Below are positions 7,179 to 13,734 of a stretch of 17,846 bases of DNA, piece by piece (position 1 is the first letter of the stretch; the number at the start of each line of letters is the position of its first letter). This DNA is from CAYGJN01 sp964350135 (GTDB taxonomy: Bacteria; Bdellovibrionota; Bacteriovoracia; Bacteriovoracales; Bacteriovoracaceae): positions 1-17,846 of the forward strand of contig CAYGJN010000054.1 of assembly GCA_964350135.1 (NCBI GenBank), given 5' to 3'. The position numbers and the translations under genes were made by a program. The notes below the pieces were generated by a model. It was not told the DNA's origin. It did not search any database and saw nothing but the letters and a program-made list of their open reading frames with translations.

Positions 7179-7391
7179 ATGACCGATAAAGAAGAATTAA
7201 AAGAGATCCTTTTTCAAAAAATAGGAAACCTTTGGTACGCATTTGTAGAAGAAGATGATGATATTATCTATGCTCCACTTCCAGCAGGAGTTGATCCTCG
7301 ATCTGCGAAGTTTGAATTCTATCAATTAATTGAAGAAAGACTTGAAGCTGCTAAGAACTTTAAGCGCAGTAATTTTGAAGGTGTTGCTTAA
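7179..7391 (+). CDS. Small acidic protein of unknown function, 70 aa
   Basis: I do not recognise this protein. The sequence from MTDKEELKE shows an acidic patch (EEDDD around residues 24-28), a short PLPAGVDPRS turn, and a C-terminal helix (FEFYQLIEERLEAAKNF). There is no signal peptide or membrane segment. The start is set at the ATG 7179 because a near-perfect Shine-Dalgarno AGGAGGG (7167-7173) lies five bases upstream; the longer frame from 7152 would put that site inside the gene. A weak promoter (TTGAAA at 7132-7137, 17 bases, TGTAGT) may precede it. The next small gene begins two bases after the stop, so the two are probably co-transcribed. Confidence 0.7.
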   Translation: MTDKEELKEILFQKIGNLWYAFVEEDDDIIYAPLPAGVDPRSAKFEFYQLIEERLEAAKNFKRSNFEGVA

Positions 7392-7393
7392 GG

Positions 7394-7591
7394 ATGGGTG
7401 CTCCTAAATATACTGAGCCCTCTTCTAAGAAATCCAAGCAAGAACTAGAGCAATTAATGGCCCAAGATAAAAAAGAAATAGAACAATACCTTGAGTTTCT
7501 TAAAAAAAAGCTTAAGTCACAGGAATATGCCAAGAAAGCAGCCCTGCTAATTAGCGACCTCTTAAAACAAGAACCCAAGAACAACAAATAG
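7394..7591 (+). CDS. Small charged helical protein of unknown function, 65 aa
   Basis: Residues 10-60 are almost entirely Lys, Glu, Gln, Leu and Ala in a heptad-like pattern (for example LEQLMAQDKKEIEQYLEFLK), suggesting a single coiled coil. There is no membrane segment and no recognised family. It starts two bases after the stop of the 70-aa gene; AAGG immediately precedes the ATG and GAAGGTG lies about 10 bases upstream, so translational coupling is likely. It ends 17 bases before the inverted repeat that covers the aminotransferase promoter. Confidence 0.6.
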   Translation: MGAPKYTEPSSKKSKQELEQLMAQDKKEIEQYLEFLKKKLKSQEYAKKAALLISDLLKQEPKNNK

Positions 7592-7596
7592 TCTGT

Positions 7597-7626
7597 TTGC
7601 CTGGGATTCACCTCTGGTGCTATAAT
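7597..7626 (+). promoter_or_regulatory. Strong extended -10 promoter of the aminotransferase gene
   Basis: There is a -35 TTGCCT (7597-7602), an 18-base spacer and the extended -10 TGCTATAAT (7618-7626), whose hexamer is consensus. The predicted start near 7633 leaves a leader of about 13 bases containing the Shine-Dalgarno. Confidence 0.75.
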
Positions 7627-7642
7627 CTTTGCACAAGAGGTG
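7609..7642. promoter_or_regulatory. Inverted repeat enclosing the -10 box, candidate operator
   Basis: The left arm CACCTCTGGTGC (7609-7620) and right arm GCACAAGAGGTG (7631-7642) are reverse complements at 11 of 12 positions. They flank a 10-base centre whose first six bases are TATAAT. Because transcription should begin inside or just before the right arm, the full hairpin would not be in the gene's own mRNA, which favours a DNA-level repressor site. The right arm also carries the ribosome binding site AAGAGG. The regulator is unknown. Confidence 0.55.
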
Positions 7643-7645
7643 ACC

Positions 7646-8749
7646 ATGGAAGTAAGTTTTATCGATTTCACGAAACTTCATCATGAAGATTTCAGAAATA
7701 AAATCAAAGAAAGAATTAATCATATTATCGATACCAATCAATTTATTGAAGGCCAATATAACGATCTCTTTGAAAGTGAATTTGCACAAATGCAAAAATC
7801 TAAGCATGCACTTTTAGTGGGAAATGGTACCGATGCTTTGGAAATCTGCCTTCAGATAAGCGATATTAAGCATGGTGACAAGGTCGCGGTTCCGGCCATT
7901 TCATTTTATGCTTCTTGTGAAGCTGTCCTTAATAGATTTGCTGACATAGTTTTTGTTGATGTTCATCCGGAAACAGGCTTAATAGATCCAGAATCTTTTA
8001 AAAGAGTTCTTGCAAAACATTCAGATATCAAAGCCGTCATGCCTGTTCATATTTATGGTATGCCTGCAAATATTAAAGAACTTGAAAATATTATTGGGGA
8101 TCGTAATATTGCAATTATTGAAGATGGAGCACAAGCCAGTGGTGCTTTTTATCATACAGGCCCTGTTGGGTCCTCTGGTCATTTAACTACTTTTTCATTT
8201 TACCCTACAAAAAATATTTCAGCCTTTGGTGATGCAGGAGCAATTCTTACAAATTCAGATAAAATGAAAGATCAAATTGTATCTATAAGAAATCATGGCC
8301 GTTCACCTGAAGGTTATATACATATCGGAAGGAACTCTAGGTGTGATCATATCCAAGCAGCAGTACTCCATTTAAAACTTTCAGAAATTGAAGAAGGTAA
8401 TCTTAGAAGAAAAGAAATTGCTAAAAGATATTTTAAAAATCTAAAAGATGTAGACCTTCAACTCTTGCCTGATGAGTTTTTAGAAACATCTTCATGGCAT
8501 CTTTTTCCAATAAGAGTAAAGCCAGAAACGAGAGAAAAGTTGGCTCAATTTCTAAAAGAAAAAAACATCGGTCATACTCTTGGCTTTTATCCAAGGTCAT
8601 TATCAGATGAAAATCTTTTGAAACATTTCCCTGGTGAAAGTGAAGTTGCTCGAAAATTCACAACAGAGACTATTTGTCTGCCTATGCATCCCCACTTAGA
8701 AGATAAAGAAATTGATTATGTATGTGAGCAAATTAAAAACTTTTATTAG
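7646..8749 (+). CDS. DegT/DnrJ/EryC1/StrS-family PLP-dependent aminotransferase
   Basis: This 367-aa enzyme has the fold-type I features of sugar-nucleotide aminotransferases: GNGTDAL (59-65) for phosphate binding, EDGAQASGA (159-167) with Asp160 contacting the PLP pyridine nitrogen, and FYPTKNISAFGDAGAI, where Lys189 should form the Schiff base. RNHGR and SRCDHIQAAVL further on are also typical. Family members transfer an amino group to keto-sugar nucleotides used in surface polysaccharides, O-antigen or glycoprotein glycans. No other sugar-nucleotide genes are nearby, so its substrate cannot be assigned. The ATG at 7646 is chosen over the in-frame GTG at 7640 because AAGAGG (7635-7640) then lies at proper spacing. 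It has its own promoter within a large inverted repeat. Confidence 0.88.
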   Translation: MEVSFIDFTKLHHEDFRNKIKERINHIIDTNQFIEGQYNDLFESEFAQMQKSKHALLVGNGTDALEICLQISDIKHGDKVAVPAISFYASCEAVLNRFADIVFVDVHPETGLIDPESFKRVLAKHSDIKAVMPVHIYGMPANIKELENIIGDRNIAIIEDGAQASGAFYHTGPVGSSGHLTTFSFYPTKNISAFGDAGAILTNSDKMKDQIVSIRNHGRSPEGYIHIGRNSRCDHIQAAVLHLKLSEIEEGNLRRKEIAKRYFKNLKDVDLQLLPDEFLETSSWHLFPIRVKPETREKLAQFLKEKNIGHTLGFYPRSLSDENLLKHFPGESEVARKFTTETICLPMHPHLEDKEIDYVCEQIKNFY

Positions 8750-9009
8750 TTACTAAAGCTTAACTTTATTTTTACTAGTCAATAAACTGACGCCGGGGCC
8801 TAAATAGACCTTATTTGTGACCCGTAAATGACGAACTTATTCACATTCTCTTTCACATCCTTTCATTTGGGCCGAAAACCCCATGGTTATGGGCTTTTTG
8901 CTGTGAGAATTAGTTGGCAGACCTATGGTTATCTAAATTCTAAAATTACATATAGAAAAGCAGATCAAGGACTGATCGAGCTTTAGCACACGCAACCAAG
9001 GAGTTTCTT
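8750..9009. other. 260-base intergenic region
   Basis: I see no coding region here. It contains a weak terminator-like hairpin at 8875-8899. It also has two near-repeats of ATGGTTAT (8883-8890, 8925-8932) and a short inverted repeat GATCA/TGATC at 8963-8977. The Shine-Dalgarno AAGGAG of the next gene is at 8998-9003. TTGGCA at 8914-8919 looks like a -35 but has no -10 at acceptable spacing. A small RNA cannot be ruled out. Confidence 0.35.
8875..8899 (+). terminator. Possible weak intrinsic terminator after the aminotransferase
   Basis: CCCAT and ATGGG pair around the loop GGTT. A one-base C-C mismatch and then AAAA/TTTT extend the stem, and the right arm ends in five T residues. The hairpin lies about 125 bases after the aminotransferase stop codon. 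Confidence 0.4.
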
Positions 9010-9357
9010 ATGTTCATGGCAATCGCAGTCCAAACATTAAAACATCCGAGAGAGAGAGGTAGTTACAAAGTGTGGTACCTGGAGTTGGACAGTACTGGCA
9101 ATGTAGTTAGTATTGGAGTTAAGACCAGGCAAGAATTGGTAATGAGTGTAATGGAGAATTTTAAGCGTCTAGGAAAATCTAATTGGCGCGCTTTTCTCAA
9201 GGATTCTGAAAGCTCAGTTCCAATTGAGCTTTACGATTTTATTTCTCAGAACCTTTTTGAGAATACCCATTTTGGGAATCTTCCAACCATCAATGAATTT
9301 CAATCTGTGCTGGACCAATTAGAGTCTAGTCTTGAAATTCATTCTCAAGCAGTTTAA
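9010..9357 (+). CDS. Protein of unknown function, 115 aa
   Basis: I do not recognise this protein. The N-terminal half looks like a small beta-rich unit (GSYKVWYLELDSTGNVVSIG) followed by a helix (TRQELVMSVMENFKRLG). The second half is a helical, hydrophilic segment. No signal peptide or membrane segment is visible. The ATG at 9010 is preferred over that at 9016 because the strong Shine-Dalgarno AAGGAG (8998-9003) is six bases upstream. The gene stands alone: a 260-base intergenic region precedes it and a strong terminator follows immediately, so it is probably a single-gene transcript. Confidence 0.7.
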   Translation: MFMAIAVQTLKHPRERGSYKVWYLELDSTGNVVSIGVKTRQELVMSVMENFKRLGKSNWRAFLKDSESSVPIELYDFISQNLFENTHFGNLPTINEFQSVLDQLESSLEIHSQAV

Positions 9358-9362
9358 CTCTC

Positions 9363-9399
9363 TAGGCCGTATCCCATGATACGGCCTATCATTTCTTTT
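9363..9399 (+). terminator. Intrinsic terminator after the 115-aa gene
   Basis: A perfect 11-bp stem (TAGGCCGTATC, 9363-9373, pairing with GATACGGCCTA, 9378-9388) encloses the loop CCAT and is followed by the T-rich tail TCATTTCTTTT. It insulates serA-purA from upstream transcription. Confidence 0.88.
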
Positions 9400-9442
9400 C
9401 TTGGCCTTTGCACTGCTCTTTTATGTACGAAGGAAAATTACT

Positions 9443-9451
9443 TGTTATAAT
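9443..9451 (+). promoter_or_regulatory. Extended -10 promoter of serA-purA
   Basis: TGTTATAAT is a consensus extended -10 (TGn plus TATAAT). There is no good -35 at 16-18 bases, which extended -10 promoters tolerate. Predicted +1 is near 9458, about 19 bases before the ATG at 9477, with AGGAG (9467-9471) in between. Confidence 0.7.
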
Positions 9452-9476
9452 TCCTGGGAATCTTCCAGGAGCCCCT

Positions 9477-10424
9477 ATGAAACCTTTTATCCTTGTATGT
9501 GATGGTATGGACCAATTAGAGTTCGAACGCCTTCAAGCTAATTCTAATTTTGAAGTTCACCCTAATAAAAAAAATTCTCAAGATGAAATTAGGTCTTTGC
9601 TTCCAAAAGTAAACGCACTTGTTATTCGATCTTCAACTAACCCTGATAAAGATTTTATCGATCAAGCTCCCAATCTAAAATATATTATAAGGGCCGGAGA
9701 AGGGACTGATAATATTGATAAAGCTTATTGTGCTACTAAAGGCATTAAAGTTTCAAATACTCCAGGAGCAAATAATAATAGTGCAGCTGAACATGCTATT
9801 GCTCTTATGATGACAGTTCTTAGAAACACGGCGCTTGCTCATAAATCAATGACTGAATCTCGTTGGGATAAAAGTCTTTATACGGGACTAGAGCTTGCCA
9901 ATAAAAAAGTTGGTATTGTTGGTTTTGGTCGCATTGGACAAATTGTTGCTAAACGTTTGCAAGGATTTGAACCTGATATTTTATTTTTTGATCCGTTTAT
10001 TGAAAAATCTGATATTCCTAATAGCAATAAGGCAACTGACCTTAATCAAATTTTTAAAGAATGTGATGTGATTACTATCCATACTCCATTAATGGATCAA
10101 ACAAAAGATATGATCAACGCAGACCTTATGGGCCTTATGAAACCTAGTGCTATTCTAGTAAACGCAGCTAGGGGCAAAATTGTTAATGAAGATGATCTTT
10201 ATAAAATCTTAAAAGAGAAAAAAATAAGAGGAGCTGGATTTGATGTTTTTGCTACAGAGCCTCTGCCAAATGATTCAAAACTTAGAAGTCTTGATAATAT
10301 TATTCTGACTCCTCACCTTGGTGCAAGCACTGAAGAAGCTCAAGTTAGAGTGGGAAAAATGTCCGTTGATCAACTTAGTGAATTTTTTGAAAACAATAAT
10401 TTAGTTAACGAGGTAAGAGCATAA
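9477..10424 (+). CDS. serA: D-3-phosphoglycerate dehydrogenase, short form without ACT domain
   Basis: SerA oxidises 3-phosphoglycerate to 3-phosphohydroxypyruvate, the first step of serine synthesis. The 315-aa protein has the D-2-hydroxyacid dehydrogenase layout: an outer substrate domain with IRAGEGTDNID (71-81), the NAD-binding GFGRIG (149-154), and the catalytic Arg232 (NAARG), Glu261 (FATEP) and His280 (TPHLGAST). GAST followed by EAQ favours SerA over other family members. It ends soon after the catalytic core, lacking the regulatory ACT domain of E. coli SerA, so serine feedback inhibition may be absent. The start at 9477 is chosen because the promoter and AGGAG lie inside the longer frame from 9408. 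The stop overlaps the purA start by one base (TAATG). Confidence 0.87.
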   Translation: MKPFILVCDGMDQLEFERLQANSNFEVHPNKKNSQDEIRSLLPKVNALVIRSSTNPDKDFIDQAPNLKYIIRAGEGTDNIDKAYCATKGIKVSNTPGANNNSAAEHAIALMMTVLRNTALAHKSMTESRWDKSLYTGLELANKKVGIVGFGRIGQIVAKRLQGFEPDILFFDPFIEKSDIPNSNKATDLNQIFKECDVITIHTPLMDQTKDMINADLMGLMKPSAILVNAARGKIVNEDDLYKILKEKKIRGAGFDVFATEPLPNDSKLRSLDNIILTPHLGASTEEAQVRVGKMSVDQLSEFFENNNLVNEVRA

Positions 10425-11692
10425 TGAAGTCAATGGCCATAATTGGTGCCCAATGGGGCGATGAAGGAAAAGGAAAAATTACTGATCTTCTAGGTGCGAA
10501 ATGTGACTATGTTGTTCGCTACCAAGGAGGAAATAATGCTGGTCACACCATTATTGTTGATGGCAAGAAAACAGTACTCCATCTAATCCCTTCTGGAATT
10601 TTACATCCAAGCTGTGTGTCCGTTATTGGACATGGTTTAGTGCTTGATCCAGAAGCTTTTGAAACAGAGCTTGCTTACGCTAAAGAAGCTGTTGATATAA
10701 ATCCTAAACGTCTCAAAATTTCATCCAATTGCTCCGTTATAACTATTTATCACAAAATTCTAGATGCCGTCCGCGAGGCTCAAGGCCCTGTTAAAATTGG
10801 AACAACAGGAAAAGGAATTGGTCCATGCTACGAAGATAAAATTTCTCGTAGAGGAATAAAGATCAAAGACCTTTTTGATAAAAAGGTACTAGAGACAAAA
10901 CTTGAAAATGCTCTTATTGAAAGAAGGGCCCTTTTTGAAAATCTTTATAAAACAGAGATACCTTCAGTTTCTGATGAAGCAGATAGACTTTATAAGCTTG
11001 GAAAACTTATTGAGCCCTATGCCTGTGATACTTTTTCTTTATTAGACCAAGCTGTACAAAATAATAAGAAGATTCTTTTTGAAGGAGCCCAAGGGATTCT
11101 TTTAGATGTTGATTATGGATCTTACCCATTTGTAACATCTTCTAATACATCTCTTGGGGGTATTTATACTGGGGCAGGTATTCCTGGCAGCACTGTTGAA
11201 GAAGTTCTAGGAATTGTAAAAGCTTATAATACAAGAGTTGGCGAAGGTCCTTTTCCAACAGAACTAAATGATGAAACTGGTGAAAAACTTCAGTCTGTTG
11301 GCCATGAATTTGGAGCAACAACTGGCAGACGTCGTCGTTGTGGTTGGCTTGATCTCCCTCTTTTAAAATACACAGTTAAAGCGAGTAATTTAACATCCAT
11401 CTGCTTAACTAAGCTCGATGTTCTTTGTGCTCTTGATGAGCTAAAGGTTTGTTTTGGTTATGAATACAAAGGAAGGACAATCGATTGTAGCTATCCGGGA
11501 ATTGATTTAAGTGAAGTAAAGCCAATCTATAAGAATTTCAAATCCTTTAAAGACGGTTTTGGTGAATCTGAAATGAGCCCTGAGTTAAAAGATTATATAA
11601 AGGCCATCGAAGACTTCATTAATATTCCTGTAGGGATGATTAGCTATGGTCCCGACAGAAATCAGACAAAGGTTCTAAGAGAGTATTTCTAA
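10424..11692 (+). CDS. purA: Adenylosuccinate synthetase
   Basis: PurA joins IMP and aspartate using GTP to make adenylosuccinate, committing purine flux to AMP. The 422-aa length fits. Visible motifs are the P-loop-like QWGDEGKGK (residues 10-18, Asp13 catalytic), NNAGHT with His41, GTTGKGIGPCYEDK near 127-140, GATTGRRRRCGWLD near 300, and the C-terminal SYGPDRNQT. ATG 10424 overlaps the serA TAA, and AAGAG lies four bases upstream, favouring it over ATG 10433. Co-transcription with serA couples a serine/one-carbon step to purine synthesis, a sensible metabolic pairing. It converges on the outer-membrane protein fragment, whose stop is 8 bases beyond. Confidence 0.95.
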   Translation: MKSMAIIGAQWGDEGKGKITDLLGAKCDYVVRYQGGNNAGHTIIVDGKKTVLHLIPSGILHPSCVSVIGHGLVLDPEAFETELAYAKEAVDINPKRLKISSNCSVITIYHKILDAVREAQGPVKIGTTGKGIGPCYEDKISRRGIKIKDLFDKKVLETKLENALIERRALFENLYKTEIPSVSDEADRLYKLGKLIEPYACDTFSLLDQAVQNNKKILFEGAQGILLDVDYGSYPFVTSSNTSLGGIYTGAGIPGSTVEEVLGIVKAYNTRVGEGPFPTELNDETGEKLQSVGHEFGATTGRRRRCGWLDLPLLKYTVKASNLTSICLTKLDVLCALDELKVCFGYEYKGRTIDCSYPGIDLSEVKPIYKNFKSFKDGFGESEMSPELKDYIKAIEDFINIPVGMISYGPDRNQTKVLREYF

Positions 11693-11719
11693 ATATTGAG
11701 TTAGAAGTAGTATCCAAGT

Positions 11720-11774
11720 CCAAAACTAATTGAATTGGCTGAGTTTTTTAATTCTCTTTCAAAATAAAAGTCTG
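11720..11774. repeat. 55-bp exact direct repeat, left copy, at the gap edge
   Basis: This stretch, ending directly at the N-run, is identical to 11875-11929, which begins directly after it. Contigs that end in the same k-mer, here 55 bases, are a hallmark of de Bruijn assembly breaks. Confidence 0.9.
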
Positions 11775-11874
11775 NNNNNNNNNNNNNNNNNNNNNNNNNN
11801 NNNNNNNNNNNNNNNNNNNNNNNNNNNNNNNNNNNNNNNNNNNNNNNNNNNNNNNNNNNNNNNNNNNNNNNNNN
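11775..11874. other. Assembly gap of 100 N
   Basis: Exactly 100 undetermined bases, a conventional placeholder length. The true gap may be zero, negative or much larger. Confidence 0.97.
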
Positions 11875-11929
11875 CCAAAACTAATTGAATTGGCTGAGTT
11901 TTTTAATTCTCTTTCAAAATAAAAGTCTG
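11875..11929. repeat. 55-bp exact direct repeat, right copy, at the gap edge
   Basis: Identical base for base to 11720-11774. It encodes the last strand of an outer-membrane protein in one minus-strand frame, although here it directly follows a signal-peptide sequence. Confidence 0.9.
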
Positions 11930-12006
11930 TTCTCACTTTGTGAGGCAGTTTCTTGTGCGAATAATTGAAGAACAACAAAAAAGCACAACATTATTTTCAT
12001 GGGACT

Positions 12007-12012
12007 TATTTA
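12007..12012 (-). promoter_or_regulatory. Candidate -10 of the outer-membrane-protein fragment
   Basis: On the minus strand TAAATA lies six bases before the ATG at 12000. No good -35 and no Shine-Dalgarno are visible. Taken alone this is weak; it is listed because it matches the spacing at other genes here. Confidence 0.35.
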
Positions 12013-12059
12013 CAGAGAACGACTCGCAGCGTCGGCAGGTTGTTGAAAGCTTGTACTTT

Positions 12060-13334
12060 TTATAGAAGTGTAGAAATTTCAGGCCCAAATTTTACAGAGC
12101 GTATCTGGTTTTTAAGATCTTCCTTTGAATTCACCCGCACCTTAATAAAATGGGATGTATAGCCTGTATAAAAACCGTTTTTATCTCTGGTCTCAAAAAG
12201 AACCTTCTGTGTACTATCCAAAAGCCTTTGAGCAAACTGAGCCTTTTTTAGCTTACCAAGTTCCATAAGTGATTTAACTCTGAATTTTTTAACTTCATAT
12301 TGAATATGTTCAGGAAGTCTTGCAGCAGTTGTATTTTTTCTTTTTGAATATGGAAAAACATGAAAATGAGTAATAGGCATCTCACTCACAAAATCATAGG
12401 TCATTTGAAACTGCTGTTGAGTTTCACCAGGGTAGCCCACAATAAGATCTGCTCCAACTGCCGCATTTGGAAAATACTCAAGGATCATACTCATAACGTC
12501 TCTATAATAAGCAGTATCATATTTTCTTCGCATGGATTTTAAGATCTCATCGCAACCACTTTGCAAAGGAATGTGAAAATGATCTAAAAACTTATTTGAG
12601 CTTGCCATAAACTTAAGCATTTCACGGTTTAAAGTATTTGGTTCAACACTTGAAAGACGAATGCGTTCTAGTCCTGGAATTTCATTGAGTCCTTTTAAAA
12701 GATCCAAAAGTTTTTCGCTAGTATTGGCCTCATACTCACCAATATTAACTCCTGTTAGGATGATTTCTTTAAAACCGTTGCTTACAATCTCATTTGCCTT
12801 TTTTAAGGCCTGATTCACAGGCATGGCCCTTGAGCGACCCCGGGCAAAAGGAATAATACAAAATGAGCAAATATAATTACACCCATCCTGAATTTTTAAA
12901 AATGCACGGGTATGACTATCTGCCGGTGTAGTAGCAGCACCCCAGAACTCGTTGGTCTGGTCAATGGCCACAATATCTTCATCTTCGCTTTCCAAGAAGT
13001 CGAAGACTTTATATTTTTCCTGAGTACCTAGAACTAAGTCCACTCCCTGCATGGATTTAACCTTATCCGCTTCCATCTGAGCATAACATCCGGCCACCAC
13101 CAAAGTGCCCTCAGGAGAGCTTCTATGGGCCTTACGAATCAAGTTTCTGCAGGTGGAGTCAGCACCATCAGTAACAGTACAAGTATTAATGAAAACAACA
13201 TCGGCCTTTGCCCCAAAATCCACTATATCGTAGCCTCGATCTCTGAAACCTTGCGCAATTTGCCCAGTTTCTGAAAAATTAAGGCGGCATCCAAGAGTAT
13301 GTAGGGCCACTTTTTTACTTTCTGTAGTTTCCAT
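12060..13334 (-). CDS. mtaB: tRNA t6A37 methylthiotransferase MtaB-like (radical SAM)
   Basis: MtaB adds a methylthio group to t6A at position 37 of tRNAs reading ANN codons. The 424-aa protein has the three-part MTTase layout. The N-terminal domain has cluster-binding Cys16 (TLGCRLN), Cys52 (NTCTVT) and Cys83 (AGCYAQ). The radical SAM core has CNYICSFC (Cys152, Cys156, Cys159). A C-terminal TRAM-like region covers about 365-424. TLGCRLN followed by SET, rather than the TxGCQMN of MiaB, and VNIGEY support the MtaB subgroup over MiaB or RimO. The ATG at 13334 has no Shine-Dalgarno but lies six bases after a good promoter, suggesting a leaderless transcript. It is divergent from the tRNA-Lys/tRNA-Glu unit, and tRNA-Lys(TTT), which reads AAA/AAG, is among the expected substrates. 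Confidence 0.9.
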   Translation of the reverse strand: METTESKKVALHTLGCRLNFSETGQIAQGFRDRGYDIVDFGAKADVVFINTCTVTDGADSTCRNLIRKAHRSSPEGTLVVAGCYAQMEADKVKSMQGVDLVLGTQEKYKVFDFLESEDEDIVAIDQTNEFWGAATTPADSHTRAFLKIQDGCNYICSFCIIPFARGRSRAMPVNQALKKANEIVSNGFKEIILTGVNIGEYEANTSEKLLDLLKGLNEIPGLERIRLSSVEPNTLNREMLKFMASSNKFLDHFHIPLQSGCDEILKSMRRKYDTAYYRDVMSMILEYFPNAAVGADLIVGYPGETQQQFQMTYDFVSEMPITHFHVFPYSKRKNTTAARLPEHIQYEVKKFRVKSLMELGKLKKAQFAQRLLDSTQKVLFETRDKNGFYTGYTSHFIKVRVNSKEDLKNQIRSVKFGPEISTLL

Positions 13335-13340
13335 TAGGCT

Positions 13341-13369
13341 TTAATAGATCTAAGTCCCCAAGATGACAA
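13341..13369 (-). promoter_or_regulatory. Promoter of mtaB, apparently leaderless
   Basis: On the minus strand: -35 TTGTCA (forward 13364-13369), 17-base spacer, -10 TATTAA (forward 13341-13346), then six bases to the ATG. The predicted +1 is the A of the start codon. Confidence 0.65.
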
Positions 13370-13433
13370 TATACTGTGTAGAGAAAACAAAATGTGTTTT
13401 TGCCTAAGGGCCTGAAATTGCCCGACTTTTACA

Positions 13434-13462
13434 TTGACAGAGAAAACTCAAACCATTAGTTT
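13434..13462 (+). promoter_or_regulatory. Promoter of the tRNA-Lys/tRNA-Glu unit
   Basis: A perfect -35 TTGACA (13434-13439), 17-base spacer and -10 TAGTTT (13457-13462). Predicted +1 is near 13469, about 15 bases before tRNA-Lys. Confidence 0.65.
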
Positions 13463-13483
13463 AACATGGTTTTGGAAATTCGA

Positions 13484-13560
13484 GGTCCCGTAGCTCAGTT
13501 GGTTAGAGCATCTCCCTTTTAAGGAGAGGGTCCTGTGTTCGAGTCACAGCGGGATCACCA
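13484..13560 (+). tRNA. tRNA-Lys (TTT anticodon)
   Basis: A 77-nt cloverleaf with GGTCCCG/CGGGATC acceptor stem, GCTC/GAGC D stem, TCTCC/GGAGA anticodon stem around the loop CTTTTAA (anticodon TTT, 13518-13520), a CTGTG/CACAG T stem and encoded CCA. First gene of a two-tRNA unit. Confidence 0.96.
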
Positions 13561-13588
13561 TTTCAAAATATTACGGCAAATTCAGTTT

Positions 13589-13666
13589 GCCCCCATCGTC
13601 TAGCCCGGTCTAGGACACCACCTTTTCACGGTGGTAACAGGGGTTCAAATCCCCTTGGGGGTACCA
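13589..13666 (+). tRNA. tRNA-Glu (TTC anticodon)
   Basis: A 78-nt cloverleaf with GCCCCCA/TGGGGGT acceptor stem, anticodon stem CCACC/GGTGG around the loop TTTTCAC (anticodon TTC, 13625-13627), an AGGGG/CCCCT T stem and encoded CCA. It lies 28 bases after tRNA-Lys and is followed by a terminator. Confidence 0.96.
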
Positions 13667-13679
13667 AGTTTAGATAAAG

Positions 13680-13707
13680 AAAGGTCAACGCAAGTTGGCC
13701 TTTTTTT
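13680..13707 (+). terminator. Intrinsic terminator of the tRNA unit
   Basis: GGTCAAC (13683-13689) pairs with GTTGGCC (13694-13700), with one T-G pair, around the GNRA loop GCAA. AA on the left extends the stem, and seven T residues follow. A textbook intrinsic terminator. Confidence 0.9.
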
Positions 13708-13734
13708 ATTTCAATTTTTTAAACTCAAGATGAT

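Larger units (their letters stand above)
11701..12000 (-). pseudogene. Fragmented outer-membrane-protein gene across the assembly gap
   Basis: Two pieces are visible on the minus strand. From 12000, an ATG opens a signal peptide (MKIMLCFFVVLQLFA, likely cleavage before QETAS), but this frame meets a stop in the 55-bp repeat next to the gap. On the other side, 11774-11701 encodes FERELKNSANSISFGLGYYF and a stop, a typical last barrel strand with terminal Phe. The two pieces are in different frames if the duplicated 55 bp is collapsed. Either most of a real barrel gene is missing from the assembly, or this is a decayed remnant; the sequence cannot decide. A TAAATA -10 six bases before the ATG and no Shine-Dalgarno fit the leaderless pattern seen elsewhere in the window. 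Confidence 0.55.

Noticed and set aside
7640..7645. GTG start two codons before the aminotransferase ATG
   Set aside because: It overlaps the Shine-Dalgarno AAGAGG itself; ATG 7646 has correct spacing.
8883..8906. Tiny ORF MVMGFLL overlapping the hairpin at 8875-8899, as a leader peptide
   Set aside because: Only seven codons, no ribosome binding site, and no repeated regulatory codons.
9408..9476. Upstream-extended start for serA
   Set aside because: The consensus extended -10 at 9443-9451 and AGGAG at 9467-9471 lie within it, and the 2-hydroxyacid dehydrogenase fold begins at 9477.
11748..11978. 76-aa frame spanning the N gap
   Set aside because: It exists only because Ns are read through; the signal peptide is in another frame.
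13408..13424. GGGC/GCCC dyad upstream of the tRNA-Lys promoter
   Set aside because: Only four base pairs with an eight-base loop; likely chance.
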